This document shows positions 46,407 through 55,408 of a stretch of 64,000 nucleotides of DNA, piece after piece; positions within the stretch are counted from its first letter, which is position 1, and every line of letters starts with the position of its first letter. Source of the DNA: Streptomyces pseudovenezuelae (lineage in GTDB: Bacteria; Actinomycetota; Actinomycetes; Streptomycetales; Streptomycetaceae); NCBI RefSeq assembly GCF_029892565.1, contig NZ_JARXVH010000006.1, forward strand, positions 1 through 64,000, written 5' to 3'. The translations under genes were made by a program, and so were the position numbers. The notes under the pieces were generated by a model. It was not told the origin of the DNA. It saw only the letters and a program-made list of their open reading frames with translations, and searched no databases.

Positions 46407-47049
46407 ACACGACGGTGCCGCGGCGCAGTTCGTGCACGAAGACGGTCGCCCGGTCCTGGAGCCCGGGTGGCAGCCGCTGTTCGGCGACGACCACGCACGC
46501 GTCCAGCGCGCCCAGCAGTTCGTACGTGCGGGCCGCGACCGTCGGCGACATGCCCTGCGCGGGTTCGTCGACGAGCACCACGCGGGCGCGTGCCAACAGG
46601 GCACGGGAGAGGGCGAGCATGCGCTGCTCACCACCGGAGAGCGTGCCGGCCCGGCGCTGAAGCAGGGGGCGCAGTTGCGGATAGGCGTCGAGGGCGGGGG
46701 TGTAATCCTGCGCCGCCAACTCCAGGTTCTCCCGCACGGTGAGCGAGCCGAACACGGCCTGCCGCTCCGGGACCAGGCACAGCCCGCGGCGGGCCCGCTC
46801 GAACGCCGGCAGCCGCGTCACGTCGACGCCGTCCCACACCACCGCGCCTCCGGACAACGGCACGGTCCCGGCCAGCGCGCGCAGCACGGTCGTACGGCCG
46901 GAGCCGTTGCGGCCCAGCAGGACGGTGAGCCCGGGGCCGGGAGCGGTGAGGGTGATGCCGTGCAGGGCCTCCAGGGGGCCGTAGCGCACACGCGCGTGAC
47001 GCAGGGAGATGGCCGTCGGTGTCGTCTGGGTCGCCAGGGAGCCGGTCAT
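46306..47049 (-). CDS. branched-chain amino acid-type ABC ATPase (LivF-like)
   Basis: 247 residues. Walker A reads LLGRNGSGRTT with Arg52 where Lys is expected; the signature TLSGGEQRMLALSRALL (137-141 LSGGE) and Walker B VVLVDEPAQG are intact. Its start overlaps the stop of the large fusion protein upstream (ATGA), so the two should act together. The altered Walker A suggests it cannot hydrolyse ATP well in its own site. Transport substrate is unknown; the cassette type takes branched-chain amino acids, amides or urea. Confidence 0.88.
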   Translation of the reverse strand: MTGSLATQTTPTAISLRHARVRYGPLEALHGITLTAPGPGLTVLLGRNGSGRTTVLRALAGTVPLSGGAVVWDGVDVTRLPAFERARRGLCLVPERQAVFGSLTVRENLELAAQDYTPALDAYPQLRPLLQRRAGTLSGGEQRMLALSRALLARARVVLVDEPAQGMSPTVAARTYELLGALDACVVVAEQRLPPGLQDRATVFVHELRRGTVVFSAEAGELERRARADRRRRGPGVVRGSGSNPPG

Positions 47050-50006
47050 GCGCCGGCCTCGCGGGTGCCCAGCGTGCCGAGCGTCTCCAGGACGTAGGTG
47101 GCGGGGCCGGAGGCGACGATGCGGCCCGCGGTCATGACGTGGACGACGTCGGCCAGGTCGGCGACGAGATCGAGGTCGTGCTCGACCACGAGGAGGGCGG
47201 TGCCGTCGGCCGCCAGGGCCTTCAGCACCCGGGCCATGGCGGCGACTTCGGCGTCGTCGAGGCCGGCGGCCGGTTCGTCGAGCAGCAGCACGCGCGGGCT
47301 GCCGGCGAGGGCCCGGGCCAGTTCGACGCGGCGCAGGGTGCCGGTGGGCAGTCCGGCGGCGGGCAGCGCCCCTACCGGTCCGTCGAGCCCGAACAGCCGC
47401 AGGGCCCGCTCCACGGCGTCCGGATCGACGACCCGGCCCTGCTCGGCACCCACGCGGACGTTCTCGGCCACGGTCAACGACGGGAAGACGGCGAGCTGTT
47501 GGAACGTCCGAGCGATACCGAGCCGGGTACGGGCGTGCGCCGCCAGCCGCGTGATGTCCCGCCCTCCGAAACGCACTTCCCCGCGCGCGGGCCGCAAGGT
47601 CCCGGCCAGACAGTGGAACAGGGTGCTCTTCCCGGCCCCGTTGGGCCCGACCACGGCGGTGACCTGACCGGGCCGCACGTCGAGATCGACGCCGTCGAGC
47701 GCGGTGAAACCGCCGTAACGGGCGTGGAGGGCGCGGGCGGAGAGGGTGGGGGCGGTGGTGGACGCGGTGGGCAGGGTGGGCGCGATCCGGGTGTTGGGGG
47801 TGGCAGGGATCGAGGTGCCGGGGGTCGAGGTACGCGAGCCATCGGCGGTTGCGGTAGGCGGTGCCTCCGCTCCCTCGGGGACCGAAAGGCTCGGAGTGCG
47901 CGGGCTGTTGGGAAGGGTGGCGGGGTCGTCGGCCCGGTCAGCCGGAGCCGCCTCCGGCCCGCGGTCCTGCCGGCCCGCCGGGCCATCGCCTGCTCGGTCC
48001 GCCCCCGTCGGCGCTGCGGAATACCCGGTCGCCGTCCCACTCCGCCGGGCCGGACCGGCAGTTGGCCCACCAGCCCCCCGCCCCTCGCTCACCACCCCGC
48101 GCGACACCGCCGTAACCCCCGCCAGAGCCGGCCGATACGCGGCCCGCCCCGCCACCGGCCGCACCCTGGCCCGCACCCGAACCCCCATCGCGGTCAACGT
48201 CGCTCCCCGCCCGAGCCGCAGCCGCCCCGCAGCCGTCCGCAGCGCCTCGTACGGCCCTCCGGGGAATCGCCCGACAAGCACCGCCAGCACGCCGATCAGT
48301 GCTGCCGCCACACCACCGCGCGCACCCGCGTCCAGGCCGACCAGGAGGGCCGCCGCGGCCAGGGCGCCCAGGGTGCTGTCGGCGCCCAGGACCACGACCG
48401 CGGCGAACCAGAGGAGGCCGCGGACGGGGTCGTAGGCGCCGGGGTCGAAGGCCCGTAGGCCCATGCCGAGCATGCCGCCGCCGAGGGCGGCCAGTGCGGC
48501 GCCCGAGACGAAGGCGAGCAGCTTCAGGGACGGGACCTGGACGCCCGCCGCCGACGCTCCCGACTCGTGGTCCCGCATGGCGGCGAGGGCCCGGCCGGTA
48601 CGCCCTCTGCGCAACGCGTGCGTGGCCAGCAGGGCGGCCGCCAGCAGGGCCAACTCCAGGACGTAGTACGCGCGGTCGCCGTCGAAGCCGGCCGGGCGGT
48701 CCAGGGGGAGCCCGGACGTGGCGTACGGCTGCGCGAACACGAACCGGCTCACGCCGACGCCCACCGCGAACGTCGCGAGCGCCAGCGCGAGGCCCTGGCG
48801 GCTGATCGCGGGCCAGCCGGTCAGCAGGCCCAGGGGCGCGACCAGGACGACCGCCAGCGCGAGCGCGGCCAGTTCGGGGAGGCGGGGCAGGCCCGGGAAG
48901 CGGCCCGCCGCCAGCAGCGCCGTGAACAGGGCGCCCAGACCCGCGTACGCCGCCTGCCCCAGCGAGAGTTGGCCGCCGCGGCCGGTGACGACCACCAAAG
49001 ACAGCAGCACCACGCCCAGCGCGGGCACCTGGACGGACGTATGGAGGTCCGAGCCCGCGAAGCCGAGCGGGAGGAGGAACAGCACCACCGCCACGATCCA
49101 CGCGCCAGGCGGCGTCGGCACGCGCGCGGTGGCGGTGCGGGGTAGGGCGTCGCGGGTGCCGATGCGGGGCAGCACGAGGGACGCCACCAACAGGGCGACG
49201 ACGAACAGGTTCGCGCCCACCGCCTGGAGCAACTGCTCGCTCCAGCCGGACGGATGCAGCCGCGTCAACTGGCTCTGCGCCACCCCGATCCCGAGGGCCA
49301 CCACCACCGCTACCGGCAGGCTCCGCATCCGCGCGGCGACCGCCACCGCCACGACCTCCATGACCAGGAGCGGCAGTCCGTACGGGTCGAGGCGGACGTA
49401 CGGCGCCAGCAGTACGCCCGTCAGGCCCGCCGTGAACGCCCCGAACGCCCAGCCCGCGGCGGCCACCCGGTCCGCGTCGATCCCACCGAGCACGGCGAGT
49501 TGCCGGTCGTCCACCACGGCCCGCAGCTCGCGCCCGAACCGTGTCCAGCGGATCACCGCCCCGACCCCGACGGCCAGCACCAGGACGACGGCCAGTTGCC
49601 CCCACGGGTCCGCCGACACCAGCTCGGGCGCGTCGTCCCGCGCCCCCTGGCCCCACAGCAGCGCCGCCCCGCCGACCAGCAGCACGAAGACCCCGATCGA
49701 CGCGACGAGCGTCTGCGCCGGGTCGCCGCCCAGAATCGCCAACGGGCGGAAGACGAACCGTTCCAGCACCACACCCAGCGTCGGCGCCAGCACCACCAGC
49801 GTCACCGTCGCGGCCGGCCACAGCGGCCAGCCCCACTCGACCACGCACTGCCGCAGCACGTACGCGCACACCATGGCGATCGCCCCGTGCGCGAAGTTGA
49901 GCACCCCGGTCGCGCGGTACGTCACGATCAGGCCGATCCCGGTGAGCGCGGCGGCGCTGCCGACCGAGAGCCCGGCGAGCGTGAGGTCGTACGTCAGCGA
50001 CGACAT
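47046..50006 (-). CDS. fused LivH-LivM-LivG ABC transporter protein
   Basis: 986 residues in one open frame. Residues ~1-285 are a LivH-like permease (GIGLIVTYRATGVLNFAHGA). ~295-590 are a LivM-like permease (VTGRGGQLSLGQAAYAGLGA). ~590-750 are a low-complexity linker rich in Ala/Pro/Thr/Arg. ~752-986 are a LivG-like ATPase with intact Walker A VVGPNGAGKST (~786), Walker B VLLLDEPAAGLD and H-loop VVEHDLDLV. Its signature is degenerate, LPTGTLRRVELARAL instead of LSGGQ. The order suits one polypeptide doing three subunit jobs. No frameshift is evident. Confidence 0.9.
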   Translation of the reverse strand: MSSLTYDLTLAGLSVGSAAALTGIGLIVTYRATGVLNFAHGAIAMVCAYVLRQCVVEWGWPLWPAATVTLVVLAPTLGVVLERFVFRPLAILGGDPAQTLVASIGVFVLLVGGAALLWGQGARDDAPELVSADPWGQLAVVLVLAVGVGAVIRWTRFGRELRAVVDDRQLAVLGGIDADRVAAAGWAFGAFTAGLTGVLLAPYVRLDPYGLPLLVMEVVAVAVAARMRSLPVAVVVALGIGVAQSQLTRLHPSGWSEQLLQAVGANLFVVALLVASLVLPRIGTRDALPRTATARVPTPPGAWIVAVVLFLLPLGFAGSDLHTSVQVPALGVVLLSLVVVTGRGGQLSLGQAAYAGLGALFTALLAAGRFPGLPRLPELAALALAVVLVAPLGLLTGWPAISRQGLALALATFAVGVGVSRFVFAQPYATSGLPLDRPAGFDGDRAYYVLELALLAAALLATHALRRGRTGRALAAMRDHESGASAAGVQVPSLKLLAFVSGAALAALGGGMLGMGLRAFDPGAYDPVRGLLWFAAVVVLGADSTLGALAAAALLVGLDAGARGGVAAALIGVLAVLVGRFPGGPYEALRTAAGRLRLGRGATLTAMGVRVRARVRPVAGRAAYRPALAGVTAVSRGVVSEGRGAGGPTAGPARRSGTATGYSAAPTGADRAGDGPAGRQDRGPEAAPADRADDPATLPNSPRTPSLSVPEGAEAPPTATADGSRTSTPGTSIPATPNTRIAPTLPTASTTAPTLSARALHARYGGFTALDGVDLDVRPGQVTAVVGPNGAGKSTLFHCLAGTLRPARGEVRFGGRDITRLAAHARTRLGIARTFQQLAVFPSLTVAENVRVGAEQGRVVDPDAVERALRLFGLDGPVGALPAAGLPTGTLRRVELARALAGSPRVLLLDEPAAGLDDAEVAAMARVLKALAADGTALLVVEHDLDLVADLADVVHVMTAGRIVASGPATYVLETLGTLGTREAGA

Positions 50007-50482
50007 CAGTCGGTTTCTTCGGCGGGCTCGCAGATGGGGCAGGGCCCCAACTCGCCGCTCGCCAGCAGCTTGGCGTCCACCGGGACCGCCTCCGCCTTCC
50101 CGGCCACGAGCGGACAGTCCGCGCGGTGCCAGAGCGTGCCGCCGGGGACCATCAGCAGGTCCCCGCTGACCGCGAGGGGTGCGGTGACCGCCGGCCCGGA
50201 CGCGTCGGCGTCAGCGGGCTCGGCGTCGACCAGGAGACCGTAGAGCTCGTCCACGCGCGCGGCGGCGACCGTCGTGCGGCCGTGGGTGAGCAGCACGGAC
50301 GCGGCGATGATCAGGGCCGCGCCGGGGATCGTGCAGGAGGCGAGATAGGGCAGCTGCCGCTCGGCGTAGCGCTCGCCGGAGATGCCGTACCAGCCGATCA
50401 CGCACAGCACCGCGCCCGCGGCGAGCGCGGCCCAGCCGGCCCACAGGACGGGATGCACGGTCCGCAGTCGGGGTGTCCGCAT
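50006..50482 (-). CDS. two-TM membrane protein with Cys-rich tail
   Basis: 158 residues from ATG 50482 with GGAG 8 nt upstream. Two hydrophobic segments (VLWAGWAALAAGAVLCVIGW and IPGAALIIAASVLLTHG) are followed by a soluble domain ending HRADCPLVAGK and GPCPICEPAEE, four Cys/His positions that could bind metal. Its stop overlaps the start of the fused transporter gene (TGATG), so the two are probably co-translated. Role unknown, perhaps transporter-linked. Confidence 0.75.
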   Translation of the reverse strand: MRTPRLRTVHPVLWAGWAALAAGAVLCVIGWYGISGERYAERQLPYLASCTIPGAALIIAASVLLTHGRTTVAAARVDELYGLLVDAEPADADASGPAVTAPLAVSGDLLMVPGGTLWHRADCPLVAGKAEAVPVDAKLLASGELGPCPICEPAEETD

Positions 50483-50613
50483 TTCTGGCTCCCGCACGTC
50501 ATGAGTCCGACCCTCTTCCAAGTCCGCCCATGGACTTGCACTATGCCTTCTGTCAGCTGACCCTGAAAGCACCGGGCGCGCCTTGCCCGGACCGACACCC
50601 GGTGGTGAGCCAG

Positions 50614-51195
50614 ATGGTTCTCGGGAGCGACCTCAAGCGGGGGAACGCACGGCGCGGTCCAGGGGCGGCGGGACGGGGCACGGCGCTGACGGCCGCCCTG
50701 GTGCTCGTTCTCGCCCCGATCCTCACCGCGTGCAGCGACGACAGCGGCGGCAACGACAGTGCGCCGCCCACTCCGTCCGCCGCGGAGACGACGAGCGAGC
50801 CGGCGAGTGAGCCCGCGGCCACCGTGCCCTCCGACCCGGCGGCGGCCGAGCGGCAGGTCAAGGAGAACTGGGAGAAGTTCTTCGACCCCAAGACCTCCAC
50901 GAAGGACAAGCAGGCCGTCCTGGAGAACGGCGACGAGATGGGGCCCGTGCTGCAGGCCTTCAGCGGCGACGAACGCGGCGGACAGGTGCAGGCGAAGGCC
51001 ACCAAGGTCGAGTTCACCAAGGCGGACAAGGCGACCGTGACGTACACGCTGACCCTCAACGGCGCCACCGCCCTGCCGAACGCCTCCGGGACGTCGGTCG
51101 AGGAGGACGGCACCTGGAAGGTGTCCGTCAACACACTGTGCGCGCTGGTGGCGTTGAGCGGCGATGCCTCGCAGTCGCCCGCGGCGGGCTGCTGA
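50614..51195 (+). CDS. lipoprotein, low-complexity linker and small beta domain
   Basis: 193 residues if ATG 50614 is the start; in-frame GTG 50602/50605 and an ATG at 50530 are possible. A hydrophobic stretch ends in a lipobox (ILTAC, Cys ~40), then a Ser/Thr/Pro/Glu linker and a small domain starting ERQVKENWEKFFDPK with a beta-rich second half (EEDGTWKVSVNTLCALV). It resembles low-molecular lipoproteins of the Streptomyces surface. Its 3' end overlaps the binding protein by 32 nt. Confidence 0.75.
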   Translation: MVLGSDLKRGNARRGPGAAGRGTALTAALVLVLAPILTACSDDSGGNDSAPPTPSAAETTSEPASEPAATVPSDPAAAERQVKENWEKFFDPKTSTKDKQAVLENGDEMGPVLQAFSGDERGGQVQAKATKVEFTKADKATVTYTLTLNGATALPNASGTSVEEDGTWKVSVNTLCALVALSGDASQSPAAGC

Positions 51196-52468
51196 GGGGG
51201 CGGCTGCCGCGGCGCTGCTCCTGCTGGGCACGGCGTGCGGCAGCCGGCTGCCGGAGAGCGACTTCGGGTCCGACACGCGCACGCCGGTGCCCGCGCGTAC
51301 CGACGCCGCTCCGATCCGCGTCGGCATCGTCACCAGCGTCACCAGCCCGGTCGGCGGCGACACCTTCACCGGCCCGCGCGACGGCGCCAAGGCGTACTTC
51401 GACCGCCTCAACGCGCGCGGGGGCGTCGACGGCCACCCCGTGGAGGTGCGGGAGTGCGACGACGGCGGCAGCGGGGTCGGCAACAACACGTGTGTGCACC
51501 GGCTGATCGACGAGGACAAGGTGGTCGCCCTGGTCGCCACCACCGCGCTGGACTACGCCGGCGCCTCCCGCGTCTCCCACGCGCGCGTGCCCGACATCGG
51601 CGGCCAGCCCATCGGCGCCGCCTACGACACCTGGCCGCACCTCTACGGCATCTACGGCAGCCTCGCGCCCCGCGGCGGAACTCCGGGCTGGGGCGGCAAG
51701 CTGTACGGCGGCACGGAGGTCTACCGCTACTTCAAGCGGGAGAAGGGCGCCCGTACGGCCGCCGTGGTGTCGTACAACCAGGCCGCGTCCGCCGCCTACG
51801 CCCGGCTCGTCGAACAGGGGCTGCGGGCCGAGGGCTACACGGTCGTCACCGAGCAGGTGGACTTCGCGCTGCCCAACTTCCGTGCCGCCGCGGCCGATCT
51901 GAAGCAGCAGGGTGCCGACCTGGTCTTCGACGCCATCGACACGCACGGCAACGCGCAGTTGTGCGAAGCGATGGACGAGGTCGGTGCGAAGGTCATCGCC
52001 AAGGTCACCAACGTCCAGAACTGGACGTCCACCGTCGTCGACGACTACAAGGACGCGCCGCGCTGCCGCAACGCGCTGTGGGCGACCGGGTCCAGCCGCG
52101 ACTTCGAGGACACCGGGAACGCGGCGGTGCGGGAGTTCAGGGACGCCACCAAAGGCCTGAAGACGCACTCGCAATGGCAGTTGGAGGGCTGGGCGGCCGC
52201 GATGTGGTTCACGGACGCGGCGAAGTCCTGCGCGGACACGAAGACCGGCATCACGCGCGCGTGCGTCGACGGCTTCATGAACCGGAGCGAGAACTACACC
52301 GCAGGCGGCCTGTTGGTTCCCGTCTCCTTCGAGCGGCTGGCCGAACCGCCGAAGACGCGCAGGACGTGTCTGTCGGTGGCCCGTTGGCAGGACGGCAAGG
52401 GCTGGGTGGCGCAGGGGGACATGAACAGCACTTGTTTCGATGTGCCGCAACTGCCGTACAGCCCTTGA
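51164..52468 (+). CDS. branched-chain amino acid-type substrate-binding lipoprotein (LivK-like)
   Basis: 434 residues from ATG 51164, overlapping the upstream lipoprotein by 32 nt. The lipobox is LLLLGTACGS. The type I periplasmic-binding fold shows PIRVGIVTSVTSPVG, DGAKAYFDRLNARGGVDGHP and LVATTALDYAGASRVSH. It lies divergent from the LivHMG/LivF genes and is the probable binding protein for that transporter, though the ligand is unknown. Confidence 0.9.
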   Translation: MPRSRPRRAAEGAAAAALLLLGTACGSRLPESDFGSDTRTPVPARTDAAPIRVGIVTSVTSPVGGDTFTGPRDGAKAYFDRLNARGGVDGHPVEVRECDDGGSGVGNNTCVHRLIDEDKVVALVATTALDYAGASRVSHARVPDIGGQPIGAAYDTWPHLYGIYGSLAPRGGTPGWGGKLYGGTEVYRYFKREKGARTAAVVSYNQAASAAYARLVEQGLRAEGYTVVTEQVDFALPNFRAAAADLKQQGADLVFDAIDTHGNAQLCEAMDEVGAKVIAKVTNVQNWTSTVVDDYKDAPRCRNALWATGSSRDFEDTGNAAVREFRDATKGLKTHSQWQLEGWAAAMWFTDAAKSCADTKTGITRACVDGFMNRSENYTAGGLLVPVSFERLAEPPKTRRTCLSVARWQDGKGWVAQGDMNSTCFDVPQLPYSP

Positions 52469-52482
52469 TGGAGACTTCGACC

Positions 52483-53466
52483 ATGTTGGAGACCTCGGCA
52501 CGACTCCTGCGCCTGCTCTCGCTGCTCCAGGCCCACCGCGAGTGGTCCGGGGCCGACCTGGCCGACCGGCTCGGTGTCACCCCGCGCACCGTGCGCCGGG
52601 ACGTCGACCGACTGCGCGAGCTGGGCTACCCCGTCAACGCCAGCCCGGGCACCGGCGGCGGCTACCAGCTGGGCGCGGGCGCCGAGTTGCCCCCGCTGCT
52701 CCTGGACGACGACGAGGCGGTCGCGGTGGCCGTCGGCCTGCGCACGGCCGCCGGGCAGGGCATCGAGGGCATCGGCGAGACGTCCGTACGGGCTCTGGCC
52801 AAGCTGGAACAGGTCCTGCCGACCCGGTTGCGCCGCCGCGTCGGCGCCCTGAACGCCTTCACCGTGCCGATGCTCCGCGGCCCCCGGCCCTCCGCCGTGG
52901 ACCCGGCCGTCCTGACGGAGATCGCCCACCTCTGCCGGGACTCCGAACGCCTGCGCTTCGAGTACCGCAGCCACGACGGCGCCCCCACCCGCCGCACCGT
53001 CGAACCGCACCGCCTGGTGTGCACCGAGCACCGCTGGTACCTGGTCGCCTGGGACCTGGACCGCGCGGACTGGCGCACGTTCCGCGTCGACCGCATCACG
53101 CCGAAGCCGCCGCACGGCCCGCGCTTCGCCCCGCGCGACCCGCCCGCCGAGGACCTCGCCGCGTACGTCTCGAAGGGCGTCTCCACGCGCGCGTACGCCA
53201 CGCACGCCGTCGTCCGGCTGCTGGTGCCCCTGGCGGAGGCGGCCGAGCGGATCTCGCCCTCGTCCGGGCAGTTGGAGGCGGACGGGCCGGACGCCTGCAT
53301 TCTGCGCACCGGGGCCGCGAGCCTCGACGTGATGGTCATTCACGTGATGCTGACGGGCTTCGAGTTCGAGGTGCTGGAGCCGACCGAGCTCACCGAGGCG
53401 ATCAGCACGGCCCGTGACCGGCTGACCCGCTCGCTGGGCCGGTCCGGAGCCGGGCAGGCACCGTGA
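52483..53466 (+). CDS. WYL-domain transcriptional regulator (YafY-like)
   Basis: 327 residues. ATG 52483 has GGAGA at good spacing; ATG 52468, overlapping the previous stop, is an alternative. The N-terminal winged helix is MLETSARLLRLLSLLQ with GVTPRTVRRDVDRLRELG. The WYL domain (~140-215) has CTEHRWYLVAWDLDRADWRTFRVDRI, typical of ligand-sensing regulators that bind nucleic acids or small molecules. It directly follows the binding-protein gene and may regulate the transporter. Confidence 0.92.
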   Translation: MLETSARLLRLLSLLQAHREWSGADLADRLGVTPRTVRRDVDRLRELGYPVNASPGTGGGYQLGAGAELPPLLLDDDEAVAVAVGLRTAAGQGIEGIGETSVRALAKLEQVLPTRLRRRVGALNAFTVPMLRGPRPSAVDPAVLTEIAHLCRDSERLRFEYRSHDGAPTRRTVEPHRLVCTEHRWYLVAWDLDRADWRTFRVDRITPKPPHGPRFAPRDPPAEDLAAYVSKGVSTRAYATHAVVRLLVPLAEAAERISPSSGQLEADGPDACILRTGAASLDVMVIHVMLTGFEFEVLEPTELTEAISTARDRLTRSLGRSGAGQAP

Positions 53467-53798
53467 GGCGGTGCGGCGATTGTGTGCTGGAACCGTGTAT
53501 TTCCTATGCGTCGTCAGCTCCCGCCGGACCGCGTGGAATCGGCCGGGAATGGACTCCGGACGGTCCCTGCGGGCCGGTCCCGAGGAGTTCTCGCGGCACT
53601 TTCCGGCGGACTATAAGAAGAGCCTCCGAGGCACCCGGGAATTGCGTTCGATTACCGGCGGAAGGCGTACCGAACCGCTCCTCCGTGTGGCGGAGTTCGG
53701 ACGGAACGCGTGTCGTGATCCTGTGACAGAAGCGTGACCGGAGGGGGATATGGGACCCATGGCCGCGGCCTCGGCTTCCCTGCCCGCCCGGCAGGGCC
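53467..53798. other. 332-nt intergenic region
   Basis: Two overlapping open frames (53463-53726 and 53471-53737) run through it but have no recognisable product and a composition typical of non-coding DNA. No strong hairpin is seen. The promoter of the I78 gene is at its right edge. Confidence 0.55.
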
Positions 53799-53804
53799 TA
53801 GCGT
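53799..53804 (+). promoter_or_regulatory. -10 element, leaderless I78 gene
   Basis: TAGCGT, first base 12 nt before ATG 53811. Confidence 0.5.
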
Positions 53805-53810
53805 GGCGGC

Positions 53811-54026
53811 ATGGCACCGATTCCGACTCCTCCAGCGGAGCCCCAGGACAGTCCGGACGGATACGTCGGCCTCGCCGCGACCGACGCCGAGCGGCGCGCG
53901 CGCGAGCGGGGGTGGTCCACGGTGCGCTCGCTGCCACCGGGGGCGATCATCACCATGGAGTACCGCGTGGGCCGGCTGAACTTCGAGGTCAAGGACGGCA
54001 GCGTGGCCCGCGCCTGGAAGGGCTGA
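53811..54026 (+). CDS. proteinase inhibitor I78 family protein
   Basis: 71 residues. The C-terminal half, RSLPPGAIITMEYRVGRLNF followed by EVKDGSVARAWKG, is the compact I78 beta fold. No signal peptide, so any inhibitor would act in the cytoplasm unless exported otherwise. ATG 53811 follows TAGCGT by 12 nt. A strong terminator follows. Confidence 0.85.
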   Translation: MAPIPTPPAEPQDSPDGYVGLAATDAERRARERGWSTVRSLPPGAIITMEYRVGRLNFEVKDGSVARAWKG

Positions 54027-54043
54027 ACGGGCGCATGGCGTGA

Positions 54044-54083
54044 CGAAGGCCCCGGTTTTCTGTGATGGGAACCGGGGCCTTCG
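54044..54083. terminator. bidirectional terminator
   Basis: CGAAGGCCCCGGTT (54044-54057) pairs with AACCGGGGCCTTCG (54070-54083), with TTTTC after the left arm; it lies between the convergent I78 and PAP2 genes. Confidence 0.8.
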
Positions 54084-54153
54084 TCCTGCGGGGGTGGTGG
54101 TGCGTACCGACCCCGCTGTCCGTGCCGCCGATCAGGCGCCCGTCAGTGGCCGG

Positions 54154-55170
54154 TCAGTCGGCCGTCACCGGGCGGGCCGGGGTGCCGCGCGGGACGCGGT
54201 CCGCGTGCGGTGGGCGGCGGCTGCCGATCGGGGTGACCGGAGTGCGCTCCGCGCGGGTGGTGTGCGGGCCGGGGGCCAGATAGACGGGCGCCCGGGCGGA
54301 GCGGGAGACCGAGGCCGGCTCGTGCGCCGCGGCCTCGTCCTGTGCCGTGGAGCGCGGTTCGACCAGCACGGGTGCCCCCACGGGGAGGGCCGGTGCGGGT
54401 GCCCCGACGGGAGCGCGGGCCCGCCAGCGGTCGCGCAGGTCGAAGATCGCGGTCTCGGCGCGGGTGATCAGCGGCTCGCACCAGGGCAGGGCGAGCAGGA
54501 CCAGCAGACCGGCGGCCCAGCCGAGGAGTACGTCGCTCAGCCAGTGCGTACCGAGGTAGACGGTGGCCATGCCGACGCCCAGCGAGGTCACCGCGGAGAC
54601 GGCCGAAAGCCAGCGGCGCGTCCTCGGGCTGGAGGCCAGATAGGCCAGGATTCCCCAGGTCACGACGGCGTTCGCGGTGTGACCGCTCGGAAATATATCG
54701 CCGCCCAGACCCATCTCGTTCGAGCCGATCGTGGTCGCGTAGTGCGGCCCGAGGCGGCCCATGCCGAGCTTGGCGGCGCCGACGGTGATGTTCAGCAGCA
54801 GCAACGAGGCGCCCAGAGTCAGCATCGGGCGCAGCGTGTGCTGCCGCCAGGAGCGCCAGCCCAGCCAGGCCGCGACCATCACCGCGGTCGGGCCGCGCTG
54901 GCCGAGCACCACGTAGTAGTCGACGAACCAGTGGATGCCCTGCCACTGCTGGTACGGGCGGAAGAACATGACCTGCCAGTCGAGGCGGACCAGCCACGAT
55001 GTGGTCACCACGGCCCACACGATCGCCAGATAGAAGGCCAGGGTCCCGGTAAGGAGGGCGACCCTGTGCCTGCTCATCTTCGGCACATCGATGTGGGCCG
55101 GGCGTTCCGGCTCTCGGTCGAGCCTGGCGAACACCCGGTCCAGACGGGTGAGGGTTCGTTCGGTACGCAC
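54154..55170 (-). CDS. PAP2-superfamily membrane protein, degenerate signature
   Basis: 338 residues from GTG 55170. Five or six membrane segments. The PAP2 signature is incomplete: C1 reads KLGMGRLGP, with Gly141 where Arg is expected; C2 PSGH (161-164) is intact; C3 reads ATVYLGTHWLSD, keeping His209 and Asp213 but with Thr203 at the Arg position. The C-terminal ~100 residues are an Ala/Pro/Arg-rich tail. A phosphatase role is uncertain because both phosphate-binding Arg residues are missing. TAACGT lies 13 nt before the GTG. Confidence 0.85.
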   Translation of the reverse strand: MRTERTLTRLDRVFARLDREPERPAHIDVPKMSRHRVALLTGTLAFYLAIVWAVVTTSWLVRLDWQVMFFRPYQQWQGIHWFVDYYVVLGQRGPTAVMVAAWLGWRSWRQHTLRPMLTLGASLLLLNITVGAAKLGMGRLGPHYATTIGSNEMGLGGDIFPSGHTANAVVTWGILAYLASSPRTRRWLSAVSAVTSLGVGMATVYLGTHWLSDVLLGWAAGLLVLLALPWCEPLITRAETAIFDLRDRWRARAPVGAPAPALPVGAPVLVEPRSTAQDEAAAHEPASVSRSARAPVYLAPGPHTTRAERTPVTPIGSRRPPHADRVPRGTPARPVTAD

Positions 55171-55177
55171 CCAATCG

Positions 55178-55183
55178 ACGTTA
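55178..55183 (-). promoter_or_regulatory. -10 element of the PAP2 gene (leaderless)
   Basis: TAACGT on the - strand, first base 13 nt from GTG 55170. Confidence 0.45.
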
Positions 55184-55408
55184 CAGCGAGTGAGCTCAGT
55201 TCCCGGGCGAATCAGCGGCTTTGTGATGACGATGTGATGTGGGATTCCTCTCAAGGCGGGGTTTATTTCCGAGGAATCCGCAATGTTGGATGACCGCTTC
55301 CTTCAATTCCTTTGATCATTCCAGGCCTTGGTTAAAAGGGACTTATGAATTCGTTCACCTGGAGATGGGGTTGATTTCGCCTGGCGCTCGCCGGCCGCCA
55401 CGGGTCGA

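Noticed and set aside
53463..53737. Two overlapping short frames after the WYL gene
   Set aside because: No recognisable product and competing phases. The GTGA overlap with the WYL stop is suggestive, but composition is not convincing.
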